64,000 nucleotides of DNA from Bifidobacterium coryneforme (GCF_000737865.1 NZ_CP007287.1:559648-623647), one strand, 5' to 3'; shown: positions 36,853 to 46,444, numbered from the stretch's first letter. Notes: a model not told the origin generated them from the letters alone. Translations and numbers: made by a program.

Positions 36853-37359
36853 GTGCTTCCATTTCTGTGGCGAATTTGCGGGTAGACCGCCGGTAATCAA
36901 AAAACCGGGCTACTAAATATACCGCTTGACCTCTACCTTTCCCTGTATTCCGCCACCTTTTGGCCGGAATCGACATGAGCCTACGAGGCTGGTCTCCGTG
37001 GCGTGGGTATCCCCATTGGTTGCCTGGGGAAGCTCGCCACCGCTATATGAGCATCGAGCGGGACGGTCACAGCAGGTGCAGGAGAAAATCGCCGTCGTGG
37101 ATTCCCCCATCGGAGCCGGGAATCCGATTGTCCGGGACCGGTAGGAGGAGCTGTTCCGCCTCGGTTTTCACGACTTGCAGGAATCGGGAAGAAACGCCGT
37201 GTGAAGTCAATTTTGGTGTCAAAACCCTAATTCGGTGTCCATTTGGCATATTGGTGGTGATTCATGGTGATTCGTGGGGTAAAGTGGGGAACGTTGTGAA
37301 TCGGGGCGCCTTTCTGAATGGGGAGTCCCCTCGGTGCTCGTTGCATAGGAGGTGGGGAA
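36853..37359. other. 507-bp divergent intergenic region between helD and mraZ
   Basis: No protein or known RNA gene is supported. The last ~110 bp hold a repeated 10-bp array and the mraZ leader. The central 250 bp contain no clear hairpin with a U-run. TGGTGTC occurs twice (near 37215 and 37233). Promoters for both helD and mraZ must be here, but I could not pick a convincing pair. Confidence 0.4.
37255..37304 (+). promoter_or_regulatory. mraZ: Five-unit 10-bp repeat, probable MraZ operator
   Basis: Consecutive units TGGTGATTCA, TGGTGATTCG, TGGGGTAAAG, TGGGGAACGT and TGTGAATCGG, each starting exactly 10 bp after the last. MraZ is known to bind TGGG-type repeats with one-turn spacing upstream of its own gene, so this is very likely its autoregulatory site. 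Confidence 0.75.
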
Positions 37360-37902
37360 ATGGCTGACAGGCCACTTGAAGCGACCCCACCGGTCCAGGA
37401 CCTGGAAACAGGCCGAAATGGCAACGGAAATGATCAGGATGTACTGCAGGGCGCGGCCCTGCCGCCCCTCCTGCTGGGCACTTACACGCCCAAGATGGAT
37501 GCCAAGGGCCGCATGGCCCTGCCGGCAAAGTTCAGGACCGAGTTGGGTCAGGGTCTGGTCATGACCAGGGGGCAGGAGCGATGCGTCAGCCTCCTTCCCG
37601 TGGACGAATTCCGTCGGATGGCCGTGAGAATCCAGCGCACCTCCATGGGCAACAAGGCCGCCAGGGACTATCTGCGCGTCTTTCTTTCGGGTGCCGTCGA
37701 CCAGACCCCGGACAGGCAGGGTCGCATTCTCGTGCCGCCCATGCTCCGCGATTATGCACGGCTCACCTCGAAGGTGGTCGTGATCGGTGTGGGCACCAGG
37801 GCCGAGATTTGGGATCAGGACGCCTGGCAGACCTATCTGGACAGCAAGGAGCAGGGGTACTCCGACATTGCAGACGACGTTCTGCCGGCGGTGGACTTCT
37901 GA
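37360..37902 (+). CDS. mraZ: Transcriptional regulator MraZ
   Basis: AbrB-fold (SpoVT-like) ring-forming regulator that binds repeats before the dcw cluster. 180 residues, with the two conserved halves LGTYTPKMDAKGRMALPAKFR and DRQGRILVPPMLRDYARL. About 35 extra low-complexity residues precede the first domain, so it is longer than the usual ~145. The ATG at 37360 has AGGAGGT upstream. Its stop overlaps the rsmH start by one base. First gene of the dcw cluster. Confidence 0.95.
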   Translation: MADRPLEATPPVQDLETGRNGNGNDQDVLQGAALPPLLLGTYTPKMDAKGRMALPAKFRTELGQGLVMTRGQERCVSLLPVDEFRRMAVRIQRTSMGNKAARDYLRVFLSGAVDQTPDRQGRILVPPMLRDYARLTSKVVVIGVGTRAEIWDQDAWQTYLDSKEQGYSDIADDVLPAVDF

Positions 37903-39047
37903 TGGGCGCCATGGAAGAGAACCGGCGACAGATGACCGGCAGGCCCGACCAGGAGGCTGTTGACAGGGGACAGGTGCACCAGCCTGTGCTCCTCCAGACC
38001 TGCCTCGACCTTGCCGCCCCTGCTCTGGACCATCCCGGAGCCACGGCGGTGGATTGCACACTGGGATTGGCCGGACACGCCACGGCCTTCCTGAAGGCTT
38101 GCCCCCAGGCCAGGTTGGTGGGCATCGACCGTGACAGGGAGGCGCTGGACCTGGCCACCGGCAGGATGCACGATGCGGGTCTGACCGACAGGTTCATTCC
38201 GGTCCATGCCGCCTTCGACCAACTGGATCAGGTCTTGTCGGAGGCCGGGATCGGTCAGGTCGATCTGGTCTTTATGGACCTGGGCCTCTCCTCTCTGCAG
38301 ATAGACCAGCAGGACCGGGGTTTCAGTTATCGCCAGGATGCCCCCCTGGATATGCGTATGGACACCGACCAGGATCTGACCGCGAGTCGGATTCTTGTCG
38401 AATACAGCCAGGAGGACCTGACCAGGATTTTCAGCGCCTACGGGGAGGAACGTTTCTCCGGTCGCATAGCCCGGGCCATCGTTGATGCGAGGGACAAGGA
38501 ACCCCTGACCACCTCGGCGCAGTTGGATGACCTGGTCGACAGGACCGTGCCCAAGGCCCACAGGGCTCCGGGCAATCCGGCCAAGCGGGTTTTCCAGGCT
38601 CTCCGAATCGAAGTCAACGGTGAGCTGGACAAGCTGCAACGGACCCTTCCGCAGGCTGCTCTGAGACTGGCCCAAGGAGGGCGCTTGGTTGTGGAGTCCT
38701 ACCACTCCCTGGAGGACCGCGCCGTCAAGAGGTTCATGGGGGCCGGTCTGCATGTGGACCTGCCTGCCGGCCTGCCTGTGGTCCCTGAAGAGGCCAAGCC
38801 CTTCTTCAAGGATCTGACCCACGGTGCCATCAAGGCTGACCGTCAGGAACTCGACATGAACCCACGTTCCGCTTCGGTGAGACTGCGGGCCGTGGAATTG
38901 ACCGGCCCCATTCCCGAGGAACGGCGCAGGGAAATGGAAGCCCTGTCCAAACACACTGACTTCGCTGACTCCAAGACCCGGAAAGGGAAGGGAAGGGGCC
39001 GTTCGGGCCCCGCCGGGTCCGTACACGCTTACAGAAGGGGATTGTGA
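37902..39047 (+). CDS. rsmH: 16S rRNA (cytosine1402-N4)-methyltransferase
   Basis: SAM-dependent enzyme that methylates C1402 in the ribosomal P site. 381 residues. Seen: HQPVLLQTCLDL, TAVDCTLGLAGHATAFL (SAM motif), VGIDRDREAL, DLVFMDLGLSSLQIDQQDRGFSYRQDAPLDMRMD, the family block RIARAIVDARDKEPLTT, KRVFQALRIEVNGEL and ESYHSLEDRAVKRF. The C-terminal ~25 residues are Lys/Arg-rich. Motif N-terminus is usually 'GGxGGH'; here LGLAGHA. Start 37902 is coupled to mraZ (TGATG); the ATG three codons later (37911) is also possible. Confidence 0.95.
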   Translation: MGAMEENRRQMTGRPDQEAVDRGQVHQPVLLQTCLDLAAPALDHPGATAVDCTLGLAGHATAFLKACPQARLVGIDRDREALDLATGRMHDAGLTDRFIPVHAAFDQLDQVLSEAGIGQVDLVFMDLGLSSLQIDQQDRGFSYRQDAPLDMRMDTDQDLTASRILVEYSQEDLTRIFSAYGEERFSGRIARAIVDARDKEPLTTSAQLDDLVDRTVPKAHRAPGNPAKRVFQALRIEVNGELDKLQRTLPQAALRLAQGGRLVVESYHSLEDRAVKRFMGAGLHVDLPAGLPVVPEEAKPFFKDLTHGAIKADRQELDMNPRSASVRLRAVELTGPIPEERRREMEALSKHTDFADSKTRKGKGRGRSGPAGSVHAYRRGL

Positions 39048-39514
39048 TGGCATCGGCAGCTCGTACCGTGCGCTCCAAGGCGACACCGGGCAAGGGTCAC
39101 CCGCAATCGCAACCCATTTCTACCCGTCCTGAACTCAGTCTGATCAAGGGTGGCCGGTCCGACGACAGGAGCGTGGCGGAGGGGGCCAGGAAGGTCATCT
39201 CCTGGACCCGCAACCGTGGTACTCCCATGATGCACATCCTGGTGGCGGTCATCTTCCTGGCCGCCTCCATGTTCGGATCCCTGATGCTCCGTACCCAGAT
39301 GATCCAGAACTCCTTTGAGGCCACCCGGGTCCAGAACTCGATCAGCAACCTGACCCAGGATGTCCAGGACGACCAGAACCAACTGGACCAGCTCCAGGCT
39401 TCCCTGCCCGATAAGGCCCAAGAACTCGGTATGCAGCCTCAGCAGGGCCTGAATTCCATCGATCTTCAGGGATACCAGGCTCCTTCCATAGACGCGACGG
39501 GCGGTCAGCAGTGA
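39047..39514 (+). CDS. ftsL: FtsL-like septum formation protein
   Basis: 155-residue bitopic protein: ~65-residue cytoplasmic N-terminus, one membrane segment (MHILVAVIFLAASMFGSLML), a short periplasmic coiled coil (IQNSFEATRVQNSISNLTQDVQDDQNQLDQLQ) and a Gln-rich tail. Sequence conservation is low in this family, so the assignment rests on architecture and its place between rsmH and ftsI. Such proteins form a complex with DivIC and FtsQ that activates septal synthesis. ATG 39047 overlaps the rsmH stop, with GAAGGGG upstream. Confidence 0.85.
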   Translation: MASAARTVRSKATPGKGHPQSQPISTRPELSLIKGGRSDDRSVAEGARKVISWTRNRGTPMMHILVAVIFLAASMFGSLMLRTQMIQNSFEATRVQNSISNLTQDVQDDQNQLDQLQASLPDKAQELGMQPQQGLNSIDLQGYQAPSIDATGGQQ

Positions 39515-41295
39515 GCCGCAGATCGGGTACGTCCATCTCGTGGCGTCGTCCTTTCTACCGCAGGTCGGTGGTGGTGGGCCTGGTCTTGGTGATTGTTGCG
39601 CTGGCGGCCCTTGGCAAGCTGGCTTATATCCAGCTGTTCGACGGTCGGTCCATGGCCCAGGCTGCGGCTGAAAGCCGCACGGTTCCGCACACCATCAAGG
39701 CTCAGCGGGGGCGGATTCTGGATGTGAATGGGCGGGTGCTGGCCCAGAGTCTGGAGCGGTACACGATTGCGGGCGATCCGAAGGCTGCGGCTGATTTCGT
39801 CCCCATCGACTGCACCAAGAAGACCGAGGAGAACTGCCACAGTATCGGCGGGAACCCGGTTGGGGCCGATGGAGCGGCAGGCGTGGCGCGTCTTCTTGCG
39901 CCCGAGCTGAACATGAATGCCATGGAGCTTGGCGGCAAGCTCAGTGTGCCCGGGCGTTATGTGATTCTGGCCAAGCAGGTCACCCCCGAGGTCAAGCGCT
40001 CCATCGACAAGCTGGGGCTGGCCGGTATCATCACGGCCGAGCTCAGCAGCGAGCGCACATACCCGCATGCCGACCTGATGGGTTCACTGATAGGCGGCAT
40101 CGACGCCGAGGGCAAGGGTGTCGCCGGCCTGGAGCAGCTCGAAAACAGACAGTTGACGGGCAAGGATGGATACGAGGTCTACCAGCAGGGGATGCTGGGC
40201 CAGCAGATTCCCGGCACCGTGACCAGGTCCAATCCGCCCGAGAACGGTAAGGATGTACGGCTTACCATCGACCAGGATGTGCAGTGGTACGTCCGCCAGG
40301 CCTTGAAAACCGGTCGTGATCGATTCCACGCGGACTGGGCTCTGGCCGTGGTTCAGGATACCCATACCAACCAAATCGTGGCCTTGGCCGACACCGATGA
40401 CTATCTGGCAGGCAGCGATGATGCCAAAATCCACTCATCCCGTGCCGTGGCCGAGACCTTCGAGCCTGGTTCCATCGGCAAGACCATCGCCATATCGGGT
40501 ATGCTCCAGGAACAGCTGCACACCATGTCCGACAAGTTCACCGTGCCGGACCACATCACCGTCGACAACCAGCAGTACAAGGACGCCTTCGACCATCCCA
40601 CTGAACACTGGACCCTGGCTGGCATACTCCAGAATTCCTCCAATGTGGGCATGGTCATGGCAGGCGACAAGTACCCTGACCAAAAACGCTATGACTACCT
40701 GACCAGGTTCGGCATAGGCCAGCCTTCCGCTTTGGGGCTGCCCGGCGAGTCCAAGGGCCTGCTGACCACGCCTCAGACCTGGGACCGCCGTACGCGCAAC
40801 ACCGTTCTCTTCGGTCAGGGCTATGCCACCAATGCCATCCAGCTGACCAACGCAGTCGCCACCTTGGCCAACAAGGGGGTGCGCTCCGACCAGTCCATCA
40901 TCCTCAGCGAGGGGAAAACCAACGCCAACCAGGTCAGGGTGGTCGATGAGGCGGTGGCCGCCTCGCTGATGAACGGCATGGAATCGGTGGCCGAGCTCTA
41001 TCAGAACACGTCCAAGGTCGAGGGGTACCGGGTGGCTTCAAAGACCGGTACGGCCGAGGTGGCCGATGACTCAGGTAAGCTGACCGGCATCATCAGCGAC
41101 TGGGTGGGAGTCCTCCCGGCCGACGACCCACACTTTGTGGTCACCGTGGTCCTGAAGAACCCCAAGAGCAGCGACGGTGTCTTCGGTAGCATCACGGCCG
41201 GCCCGGTCTTCGCCCAAATCGGTGAATTCCTTATGCAGAAATACCGGGTCCCCGCCTCCTCGCCGAGAACCGATGCTATCCCGGTAGAATGGTGA
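39511..41295 (+). CDS. ftsI: Septal peptidoglycan transpeptidase FtsI (class B PBP)
   Basis: Membrane-anchored D,D-transpeptidase that cross-links septal peptidoglycan with FtsW. 594 residues: one N-terminal membrane segment (residues ~18-42), dimerisation domain beginning TIKAQRGRILDVNGRVLA, and the transpeptidase domain with catalytic Ser321 in EPGSIGK (SxxK), SSN at 376-378 and KTG at 511-513. No PASTA domains. GTG start overlaps ftsL by 4 bp. A 47-bp gap with a good ribosome site leads to the MurE-like gene. Confidence 0.96.
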   Translation: MSRRSGTSISWRRPFYRRSVVVGLVLVIVALAALGKLAYIQLFDGRSMAQAAAESRTVPHTIKAQRGRILDVNGRVLAQSLERYTIAGDPKAAADFVPIDCTKKTEENCHSIGGNPVGADGAAGVARLLAPELNMNAMELGGKLSVPGRYVILAKQVTPEVKRSIDKLGLAGIITAELSSERTYPHADLMGSLIGGIDAEGKGVAGLEQLENRQLTGKDGYEVYQQGMLGQQIPGTVTRSNPPENGKDVRLTIDQDVQWYVRQALKTGRDRFHADWALAVVQDTHTNQIVALADTDDYLAGSDDAKIHSSRAVAETFEPGSIGKTIAISGMLQEQLHTMSDKFTVPDHITVDNQQYKDAFDHPTEHWTLAGILQNSSNVGMVMAGDKYPDQKRYDYLTRFGIGQPSALGLPGESKGLLTTPQTWDRRTRNTVLFGQGYATNAIQLTNAVATLANKGVRSDQSIILSEGKTNANQVRVVDEAVAASLMNGMESVAELYQNTSKVEGYRVASKTGTAEVADDSGKLTGIISDWVGVLPADDPHFVVTVVLKNPKSSDGVFGSITAGPVFAQIGEFLMQKYRVPASSPRTDAIPVEW

Positions 41296-41342
41296 CACCG
41301 GCGGGCCACCGTCGAATTCCCGAGCAAAGGAGAGATTGAAGA

Positions 41343-42221
41343 ATGAGCGCGTTGAGCGAGTCAATCTCCCGAAGAATGACCCTGGGACAGCTCAAGGGGA
41401 GGTATGGGCTGACCCTGATTCCTTCGTTTGCGGAACCCGTCACGGTCACATCCCTGGCCAATGACCTGGTATCAGTGCGTCCCGGCAGCCTCTATGTGCC
41501 GGATGGGGAGGCAGACCAGGGCATGGTGGACGAGGCCGAGCGCAGAGGTGCCTATGCCGCCCTCCTGCCCTCCACGGATCGGCACAAGATACGAAATGCT
41601 CAGATTCCCCTCCTGTTTGGCAATATGCTTCCTTCCCAAATGGGACAGCTCCTTTCCACTGTGGCGGGTGATCCTTCCAGTTCCCTGGCCGTCTTCGGCC
41701 TGGTCGGGTCTGATGTGTACGGCGGGGTGGATACCCTGGCCGAATTCCTGCATGTCCTGGGCAATCCGGTGGGGGTCATCAGCGCCCACGGTTCCTATTC
41801 CCTCGATCGCGAGCTGAATTTGGACTACCCGCTGAGCATGTTCGACATCCAGCGTTGTCTGTCCATATACCTTGAGGATGGCGCCGCCGCGGTTGTCATA
41901 TCGGTGGGGGAGGAGACCCTGCAGAAGGATGCCCTCCGGTCTGTCGACATGGACGTGGTGGCCCTGGGTGAGCAAGAGGCTTCCGCCAGCGATCTGCGAC
42001 GTGCAAGGATGCTCTCCCATGCCCGACGATTCGGATTCGGCCTGGGCGGGCGGACCACTGTGGCACGGCGAACCGACGATTCGGATTCCCTGGCCAGGCA
42101 GTCGGTGCTCCCGGGATCGCCCTTCGAGGATTTGTCCCTGTGCATAGCGATGACCATGGCCGCCGGGGTCAAGCGCAACAACATCAGGAGCGCCCTGCGT
42201 GTCTCCCGCGAAATGTCCTGA
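41343..42221 (+). CDS. Truncated MurE-like protein with degenerate P-loop (probable pseudoenzyme)
   Basis: 292 residues in the position normally held by murE. The first ~100 residues resemble the MurE UDP-binding domain (SLANDLVSVRPGSLYVPD ... RRGAYAALLP). The central part starts like a Mur ligase, but the P-loop (residues 119-128) reads G-L-V-G-S-D-V-Y-G-G where active enzymes have GTNGKTT, so Lys and Thr are lost. Later MSMFDIQRCLSIYLEDGAAAVVISV-type text (SMFDIQRCLSIYLEDG, AAAVVISVGEETL) parallels the MurE block with DLQRLL and EVSSHAL, again without the catalytic residues. The C-terminal ligase domain is missing. AAGGAGAG sits 9 bases upstream and codon use is normal, so the gene looks expressed. 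True MurE must be elsewhere. Confidence 0.75.
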   Translation: MSALSESISRRMTLGQLKGRYGLTLIPSFAEPVTVTSLANDLVSVRPGSLYVPDGEADQGMVDEAERRGAYAALLPSTDRHKIRNAQIPLLFGNMLPSQMGQLLSTVAGDPSSSLAVFGLVGSDVYGGVDTLAEFLHVLGNPVGVISAHGSYSLDRELNLDYPLSMFDIQRCLSIYLEDGAAAVVISVGEETLQKDALRSVDMDVVALGEQEASASDLRRARMLSHARRFGFGLGGRTTVARRTDDSDSLARQSVLPGSPFEDLSLCIAMTMAAGVKRNNIRSALRVSREMS

Positions 42222-42230
42222 GAGGTGAGG

Positions 42231-43745
42231 ATGAGTCAGTGTGTTCAGGCAGGGACCATGCCCATGACCCTGCAGGAGGTAGCTCGGAGTGTGTCGGGCC
42301 GTCTGATTCCCGTCGAAGGTTCGGAGCCGATTGAAGGTGGCGCCGCCCAGTCCGTATCGCTCCGGGTGGTCTCAGATTCACGGCAGGCAGGGGAGGGCTC
42401 CCTCTTTGTGGCCATCCGTGGAGAACGGGTGGACGGGCATGATTTCCTGCCCGGGATGGGTGCCCGTGGAGTGTGCGCCGCCCTGGTGGACCACCCGGTT
42501 TCCGGGGCTGACCTGCCGCAGATTCTGGTGGATGACACCATCGAGGCTCTGGGGCTCCTGGCCAAGCGCAATATTGAACTGCGCCGGGCGGCGGGTACTG
42601 ATTTCACGGTTATCGGCATCACCGGTTCTGTCGGTAAGACCACGACCAAGGACCTCCTGGCCTCCCTGCTGTCAGCACTGGGGACGGTCGTGGCTCCGGT
42701 CGGTTCCTTCAATAATGAGATAGGACTGCCGCTGACAGCCCTGCAGGTGGGTGAGGGGACGCGGTTCCTGGTGGCCGAGATGGGGGCCAACCATATTGGT
42801 GAGATAGCACATCTGACCAGGATTGTTCCCCCTGACCTGGCCCTGGTCCTCAAGGTGGGTGTGGCCCACCTGGGCGAGTTCGGCTCGGTGGACCGCATAG
42901 CCCAGGCCAAAAGCGAGATGGTCCAAGGACTGGTCCCTGGAGGGCTGGCCGTGCTCAACGCCGACGATTCACGTGTTGCTGCCATGGCGCCTCTCTCTCC
43001 GGGCGGTGTCCTCAGGTTTGGCATGAACGAGGAGTCGTCTGATTTGGATGCCCGTGCGACCGATGTGGTCAGGGATGGCCTGGACCGCCCCTCTTTCACG
43101 CTGACCTTCGCCGGAGCCGATCCCGTCCGCGTCCACCTGGGCATATCGGGCATGCACAATGTGATGAACGCCCTGGCTGCGGCTGCGGTAGCCCATCATC
43201 TGGGTCTGGACCCCGATGCCATTGCCGAGGGTCTGGGCCGGGATGCCAGGATCAGCCCACACCGCATGGCTGTGGGAACAGTATGGACCGACAGGGCGGG
43301 ATTCACCCTGATTGATGACTCCTTCAACGCCAATCCCGATTCCATGCGGGCCGGGCTGGATGCCCTGTCCACCTGGCAGGGAGCCGGGAACCAGGGCAAA
43401 CCCTACCGGATCGCGGTCCTGGGCGTCATGCTGGAACTTGGTGACCAGGCGGCGCAACTGCATGAGCAGATCGGTGCTTACTGCCGTCGGATCGATCTGG
43501 ATGCCCTGGTCGCCGTGGGCTGTGATGACGCATCGGCAAACGACCTGGTTCAAGCCATGGTTCGGGGGGCCGGCGGAGAGACCGGGGGGTCCGATGTACC
43601 CATGCGGGTCATCTATACGCCCGATGCGAACCGGGCCGGAGAGACGGTAGAGAGTCTGGCTGCAGAGCATCCCGGAGCCCTGGTCCTTTTGAAGGGGTCG
43701 CACATGTCCGGCCTTTCGGCCCTGGCAGACAGGTGGCAGGGCTGA
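42231..43745 (+). CDS. murF: UDP-MurNAc-tripeptide--D-Ala-D-Ala ligase
   Basis: Last cytoplasmic ligase of the UDP-MurNAc-pentapeptide pathway. 504 residues with all three Mur domains: N-terminal VSDSRQAGEGSLFVAIRGERVDGHDF, central P-loop GITGSVGKTTTKDLL, EMGANHIGEIAHL, HNVMNALAAAAVA, and C-terminal DDSFNANPDSMRAGLDAL and LLKGSHMSGL. Start is uncertain: ATG 42231 (AGAGG upstream), GTG 42225, or the ATG at 42258 that gives MPMTLQEVA. It begins 9 bp after the MurE-like gene. Confidence 0.95.
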   Translation: MSQCVQAGTMPMTLQEVARSVSGRLIPVEGSEPIEGGAAQSVSLRVVSDSRQAGEGSLFVAIRGERVDGHDFLPGMGARGVCAALVDHPVSGADLPQILVDDTIEALGLLAKRNIELRRAAGTDFTVIGITGSVGKTTTKDLLASLLSALGTVVAPVGSFNNEIGLPLTALQVGEGTRFLVAEMGANHIGEIAHLTRIVPPDLALVLKVGVAHLGEFGSVDRIAQAKSEMVQGLVPGGLAVLNADDSRVAAMAPLSPGGVLRFGMNEESSDLDARATDVVRDGLDRPSFTLTFAGADPVRVHLGISGMHNVMNALAAAAVAHHLGLDPDAIAEGLGRDARISPHRMAVGTVWTDRAGFTLIDDSFNANPDSMRAGLDALSTWQGAGNQGKPYRIAVLGVMLELGDQAAQLHEQIGAYCRRIDLDALVAVGCDDASANDLVQAMVRGAGGETGGSDVPMRVIYTPDANRAGETVESLAAEHPGALVLLKGSHMSGLSALADRWQG

Positions 43746-43819
43746 GGTATGGGTAAGCTGGAGACCGGTTTTCAGGCGAAATCGTTCACGGACATGATCC
43801 AAGAGTTGGAGTACACACA

Positions 43820-44923
43820 GTGATAGCCCTCATCATAGGAATTCTGGTCTCCCTGGTGGTCACGCTGGCTGGCACCCCTCTGCTGATCAGGTTGGTGCAC
43901 CGTCTTCACTACGGGCAGTACATCCGTCAGGACGGTCCCCAATCCCACCAGATCAAGAGGGGGACTCCGACCATGGGAGGAGTGGTCATCAACCTGGCCA
44001 TCCTCCTCGGGTGGGCCGCTTCCGCGCTCTACCGCTATCTGTCGAGGGGAGAGACTCCATCCCTTTCGGCCATGCTGGTCCTCTTCGCCATGCTCTCCAT
44101 GGGCGGGCTGGGCTTCATCGACGATTTCGCCAAGGTCCGCAAGAAGCAGAACCTGGGTCTTTCCGTCAAAGCCAAGTTCACCGGGCAGTTCATCCTGGCC
44201 ACGATCTACGCCATCCTGGCCCTTCAGCTCCCCACCAAGAACGGCTTCCCCAGCGCCCAGGCCGGGATATCCTTCGTGGAGCATCCCATCATCAATTTCG
44301 AGGCGGCGGGCCATGTGGTGGCCATCATCCTCTTCATCATCTGGGTCAACCTCCTGATGACGGCCTGGAGCAATGCCGTCAATCTGACCGATGGCCTGGA
44401 CGGCCTGGCTTCGGGCAGTTCCATGATCGCCTTCACCGGGTACACCATCATCGCCTTCTGGGAGAGCTACCACCTCAAGGGATCAGGGCATCCCGGCCAT
44501 TCCTATGCTGTTTCGGACCCCCTGGACCTGACCATCATCGCCTGCTGTGCGGCCGTGGCCTGCTTCGGCTTCCTCTGGTACAACACCAACCCGGCCTCCA
44601 TCTTCATGGGCGACACGGGATCCCTGGCCCTGGGCGGGCTCTTCGCGGCCCTCTCCATCGCGACCCACACCGAGCTTCTGGCGGTCATCCTGGGCGGACT
44701 TTTCGTGATCGAGACCGCTTCGGATGTAATCCAGGTGGGGTATTTCAAACTGACCCACAAGCGGGTCTTCAAGATGGCACCCATCCACCACCACTTTGAA
44801 TTGCTGGGATGGCAGGAGTCCAAGGTTGTGGTCCGGTTCTGGATGATCGACCTGATTTTCGTCCTCCTGGCCCTGGTCCTCTTCTACGTGGACTGGGTGG
44901 CCCGGTCCGGCCTGCCCATCTGA
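43820..44923 (+). CDS. mraY: Phospho-MurNAc-pentapeptide translocase
   Basis: Polytopic membrane enzyme that makes lipid I from UDP-MurNAc-pentapeptide and undecaprenyl phosphate. 367 residues with about ten membrane helices. Catalytic-loop motifs: GTPTMGG, FIDDFAKVRKKQNLGLS (Asp pair), NLTDGLDGLASG, FMGDTGSLALGG and the histidine motif MAPIHHHFELLGW. GTG start with TTGGAG 9 bases upstream; 74 bp after murF. Confidence 0.97.
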   Translation: MIALIIGILVSLVVTLAGTPLLIRLVHRLHYGQYIRQDGPQSHQIKRGTPTMGGVVINLAILLGWAASALYRYLSRGETPSLSAMLVLFAMLSMGGLGFIDDFAKVRKKQNLGLSVKAKFTGQFILATIYAILALQLPTKNGFPSAQAGISFVEHPIINFEAAGHVVAIILFIIWVNLLMTAWSNAVNLTDGLDGLASGSSMIAFTGYTIIAFWESYHLKGSGHPGHSYAVSDPLDLTIIACCAAVACFGFLWYNTNPASIFMGDTGSLALGGLFAALSIATHTELLAVILGGLFVIETASDVIQVGYFKLTHKRVFKMAPIHHHFELLGWQESKVVVRFWMIDLIFVLLALVLFYVDWVARSGLPI

Positions 44924-44950
44924 GCGGCTGAAATTGCAGGGTATCGGTCC

Positions 44951-44985
44951 ACCGGCGGCCGGAACCACACCCAGGAACCGCCGGT
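44951..44985. repeat. Inverted repeat between mraY and murD
   Basis: ACCGGCGG (44951-44958) and CCGCCGGT (44978-44985) form a perfect 8-bp stem with a 19-nt loop inside the dcw transcript. No U-run follows, so it is an intercistronic hairpin, not a clear terminator. Confidence 0.4.
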
Positions 44986-45010
44986 CGAGTGAAACGGGGT
45001 GTTTCCCTTC

Positions 45011-46444
45011 ATGGACATGAGCGACAAGCGGGTACTGGTCGTAGGGTTGGGCATCTCCGGCAGAAGTGTGGCCGAAGCCCTTCGGGGATGTGTGGCCGCC
45101 GTGACCACCCTGGACCAGAACGTGGCCGAGGCCGACCTCCGGGACTTCGAGTCCATCGACTGGGGCCAGACCGACCTGGTTGTGACTTCACCGGTCTTCA
45201 ACCCGCGCACTCCCTTCATCCTGGAAGCGCAAAGGCGGGGCATTCCGGTGGTGAGCGAAGTCGAGGCGGCATGGCGTGTGCGGGTGAACAGTACGCGGAC
45301 CGGAGCCCCGGCACCCTGGATAGGCATCACGGGCACCAACGGGAAAACCTCGACCACCCAGATGGTTTCGGCCATGATGGAGTCATCGGGCATGCGGGCA
45401 CCAGCGGTCGGCAACATCGGCAAGGCCGTCTCGCAGGCTGTTCTTGATCCTGCAAATGATGTGCTGTGCGTCGAGTTGAGTTCCTTCCAACTCCATTTCA
45501 CCGAATCGCCGGCCCTGGAGTGCGCGGCCATCACCAACCTGGCCGCCGACCACCTGGACTGGCACGGCGGGTTCGAGCAGTATGCCGCCGACAAGGCCAG
45601 GATTTACGAGGGTGTGCGTAAGGCCCTGGTCTACAACGCCGATGATCACCGGGTGTGTGCCCTGGCCGACCAGGCCCATCCCGCTCCCGGATGTGCCAAG
45701 GTGGGGTTCACTCTTGGTGCCCCCGAGTCAGGCCAGATCGGCGTGGACGGCGGCTGGGTCGTCGACATGAGCGGTCTCGGTGGAGGTCAGCCGGGACTGG
45801 CCGAGCGCCTGGTCGCCCTTGCCGACCTGACACACCTGTGCGAACCGGACGGGACCGTCTATCCGCATCTGCTGGCTGATGCCCTCTGTGCCCTGGCCCT
45901 GTGCCTGGGTGCGGGCGCCGATAGGGATGCCGCCCTGGAGGCCATGCGGGTCTTCGCGCCAGGAGACCATCGAATCCAGACCGTGGCCAGCCTGGGGTCC
46001 GGGGCGGAGGCCATCAGGTTTGTGGATGATTCCAAGGCCACCAACGCCCACGCTGCCAAGGCCTCCCTGTCCAGCTATCCGGACGGCTCAGTGGTCTGGA
46101 TTGCCGGCGGCCTGGCCAAGGGAGGTCGGTTCGAGGACCTGGTGCGGACCCAAGCCAGACGGATGGCAGGCGCCGTCATCATCGGCAAGGACCAGACCAC
46201 CATGCTTCAGGCCTTCGAATCCGAGGCTCCGGATATCCCCCTGACCATCATCGACCCGGACTCCGAACAGGATGTCATGGGCAGGGCCGTTCGGGCCGCC
46301 GGGGATTACGCCCACCCCGGTCAGGTGGTCCTCCTGGCACCGGCCTGTGCCTCCATGGACCAGTTCAAGTCCTATGCCGACCGTGGTCGGAAATTCGCTG
46401 ACCAGGCCAGGAGGTGGGTGAAGGCTCATGGCGAAAACCGCTGA
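45011..46444 (+). CDS. murD: UDP-MurNAc-L-alanine--D-glutamate ligase
   Basis: Cytoplasmic ligase adding D-Glu. About 477 residues. N-terminal Rossmann start [19 protein letters not shown], central P-loop [53 protein letters not shown], and C-terminal [23 protein letters not shown] and [19 protein letters not shown]. Start codons 44999 (GTG), 45011 and 45017 (ATG) are all possible, none with a strong ribosome site. Overlaps ftsW by 17 bp. Confidence 0.96.
   Translation: MDMSDKRVLVVGLGISGRSVAEALRGCVAAVTTLDQNVAEADLRDFESIDWGQTDLVVTSPVFNPRTPFILEAQRRGIPVVSEVEAAWRVRVNSTRTGAPAPWIGITGTNGKTSTTQMVSAMMESSGMRAPAVGNIGKAVSQAVLDPANDVLCVELSSFQLHFTESPALECAAITNLAADHLDWHGGFEQYAADKARIYEGVRKALVYNADDHRVCALADQAHPAPGCAKVGFTLGAPESGQIGVDGGWVVDMSGLGGGQPGLAERLVALADLTHLCEPDGTVYPHLLADALCALALCLGAGADRDAALEAMRVFAPGDHRIQTVASLGSGAEAIRFVDDSKATNAHAAKASLSSYPDGSVVWIAGGLAKGGRFEDLVRTQARRMAGAVIIGKDQTTMLQAFESEAPDIPLTIIDPDSEQDVMGRAVRAAGDYAHPGQVVLLAPACASMDQFKSYADRGRKFADQARRWVKAHGENR

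Noticed and set aside
36853-37254. Possible stable RNA upstream of mraZ
   Set aside because: No strong hairpin-terminator or conserved RNA motif seen; left as intergenic.
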